The translations under genes were made by a program, and so were the position numbers. This document shows positions 63,190 through 64,000 of a stretch of 64,000 nucleotides of DNA, in pieces. The notes beneath the pieces are model-generated. The model was not told where the DNA came from. It made no database searches and saw only the letters and a list, made by a program, of their open reading frames with translations. The stretch is taken from assembly GCF_040529335.1 (NCBI RefSeq), contig NZ_CP159534.1, positions 2,170,001 to 2,234,000 of the forward strand, read 5' to 3'. Each line of letters begins with the position of its first letter. Within the stretch, counting starts at the first letter, position 1. The DNA is from Streptomyces sp. HUAS MG91 (lineage in GTDB: Bacteria; Actinomycetota; Actinomycetes; Streptomycetales; Streptomycetaceae).

Positions 63190-64000
63190 TCAGACCATGA
63201 GGGCGCGGTCCGTCGGCTTGATCGGGGCCGGCAGGTCCGAGGCGCCGGTCAGGAACCGGTCGACGCCGCGGGCGGCCGAGCGGCCCTCCGCGATGGCCCA
63301 GACGATGAGCGACTGGCCGCGGCCGGCGTCGCCCGCCACGAAGACACCGGGCACGTTCGTCTGGAAGTCGGCGTCGCGGGCGATGTTGCCGCGCTCGTCG
63401 AGGTCCAGGGCGAACTGCGAGACCAGGCCGTTCTCCTGGTCGGTGCCGGTGAAGCCCATGGCCAGCGTCACCAGCTGGGCGGGGATCTTGCGCTCCGTGC
63501 CCGGCTTCGGGGTCAGCTTGCCGTCGATGAACTCGACCTCGGTGAGGTGCAGCCACTGGACGTTGCCGTCCTCGTCGCCCTCGAAGTGGGTCGTCGAGAC
63601 GGAGTAGACCCGCTCGCCGCCCTCCTCGTGGGCCGAGGTGACCTTGTAGAGCATCGGGAAGGTCGGCCACGGCTGCGAGACCGGGTTCCGGTCGTCGTTC
63701 GGGCGCGGCATGATCTCCAGCTGCGTGACCGAGGCGGCGCCCTGGCGGTGGGCGGTGCCCACGCAGTCGGCGCCGGTGTCGCCGCCGCCGATGACGACGA
63801 CGTGCTTGCCCTCGGCGGTGATGGGGGGCTGCACGAAGTCGCCCTCCTGCACCTTGTTGGAGAGCGGCAGGTACTCCATGGCGAAGTGGATGCCGTTCAG
63901 CTCGCGGCCCGGGACCGGCAGGTCGCGGGAGACCGTGGCACCGGCGGCGACGACGACCGCGTCGTGGCGCTTGCGCAGCTTCTTGGCGTCGAGGTCGCGG
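63190..64000 (-). CDS. gltD: Glutamate synthase small subunit (3' part, truncated by window)
   Basis: The C-terminal 270 residues of GltD. GKHVVVIGGGDTGADCVGTAHRQGA is the NADPH-binding Rossmann motif, and GVFVAGDAGRGQSLIVWAIAEGRSAARGVDRFL is the FAD-binding C-terminal motif. The subunit passes electrons from NADPH to the large subunit GltB, which converts glutamine and 2-oxoglutarate to two glutamates. gltB should lie upstream beyond the window. Confidence 0.96.
   Translation of the reverse strand, partial: RDLDAKKLRKRHDAVVVAAGATVSRDLPVPGRELNGIHFAMEYLPLSNKVQEGDFVQPPITAEGKHVVVIGGGDTGADCVGTAHRQGAASVTQLEIMPRPNDDRNPVSQPWPTFPMLYKVTSAHEEGGERVYSVSTTHFEGDEDGNVQWLHLTEVEFIDGKLTPKPGTERKIPAQLVTLAMGFTGTDQENGLVSQFALDLDERGNIARDADFQTNVPGVFVAGDAGRGQSLIVWAIAEGRSAARGVDRFLTGASDLPAPIKPTDRALMV

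Overview
The window is very G+C-rich, gene-dense chromosome of an actinobacterium, almost certainly a Streptomyces. Evidence: strong GGAGG-type ribosome sites, many GTG starts, TAT and Sec signal peptides, an SPW_0924-type small protein, a PdtaR regulator next to a leucine-anticodon tRNA, and the gene order rpsA, polA, livKHMGF, pdtaR, pyk, 5'-nucleotidase, chorismate mutase, chitosanase, gltD. From memory that order resembles the core of S. coelicolor around SCO1998-SCO2025. The conserved genes look like a backbone and the stretch from about 34.7 to 59.1 kb looks like an accessory block set into it.

Region by region. 1-3.2 kb: truncated secreted flavin amine oxidase, then rpsA with a clear sigma-70-type promoter. 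3.2-11.9 kb: a methyltransferase without a normal start codon, HrpB helicase, two membrane or envelope proteins, a secreted transglycosylase, a DUF4184 membrane protein and a secreted beta-lactamase-fold protein; several convergent genes overlap at their 3' ends. 11.9-19.6 kb: polA, an FdhF/YdeP-like molybdopterin oxidoreductase, a hotdog thioesterase and a secreted X-Pro peptidase. 19.6-20.9 kb: 1.3 kb of C-rich DNA with no credible gene. 20.9-26.6 kb: the complete branched-chain amino acid ABC transporter livKHMGF with an intercistronic hairpin. 26.7-34.7 kb: pdtaR, an odd tRNA with anticodon CAA and a short variable arm, an HTH/LAGLIDADG-like protein, a TAT-exported metallo-beta-lactamase-fold sulfatase-like enzyme, pyruvate kinase, a SIMPL protein and a TAT-exported nucleotidase.

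34.7-45.0 kb: a two-gene desA/desB-like hydroxamate precursor operon without its acyltransferase and synthetase partners, a palindromic mobile-element-like repeat that supplies the pepN stop codon, pepN, chorismate mutase, an AraC regulator divergent from a GH35 beta-galactosidase, and an unrecognised HExxH protein. 45.0-59.1 kb: a steroid C/D-ring (HIP-CoA) degradation cluster: two SDRs, EchA20, IpdA, IpdB, IpdC, then (after an interrupting DEAD helicase/cspA pair) FadA6, a KstR2-like TetR repressor, IpdF, and a divergent operon of an enoyl-CoA hydratase, two acyl-CoA dehydrogenase subunits and a hydroxysteroid-dehydrogenase-like SDR. Two near-identical 18-bp inverted repeats lie exactly in the two divergent promoter gaps and are the probable operators. 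59.1-64 kb: HutD-like protein, a two-gene unit of unknown function, a secreted GH46 chitosanase, a small secreted lamin-tail-like protein, a possible tiny coupled membrane peptide, and the 3' part of gltD.

How genes work together: livKHMGF forms one importer; the steroid genes form a KstR2-type regulon that would open rings C and D of hydrindane intermediates by beta-oxidation chemistry; the desA/desB pair would make N-hydroxycadaverine. All functions are assigned from sequence recognition alone.
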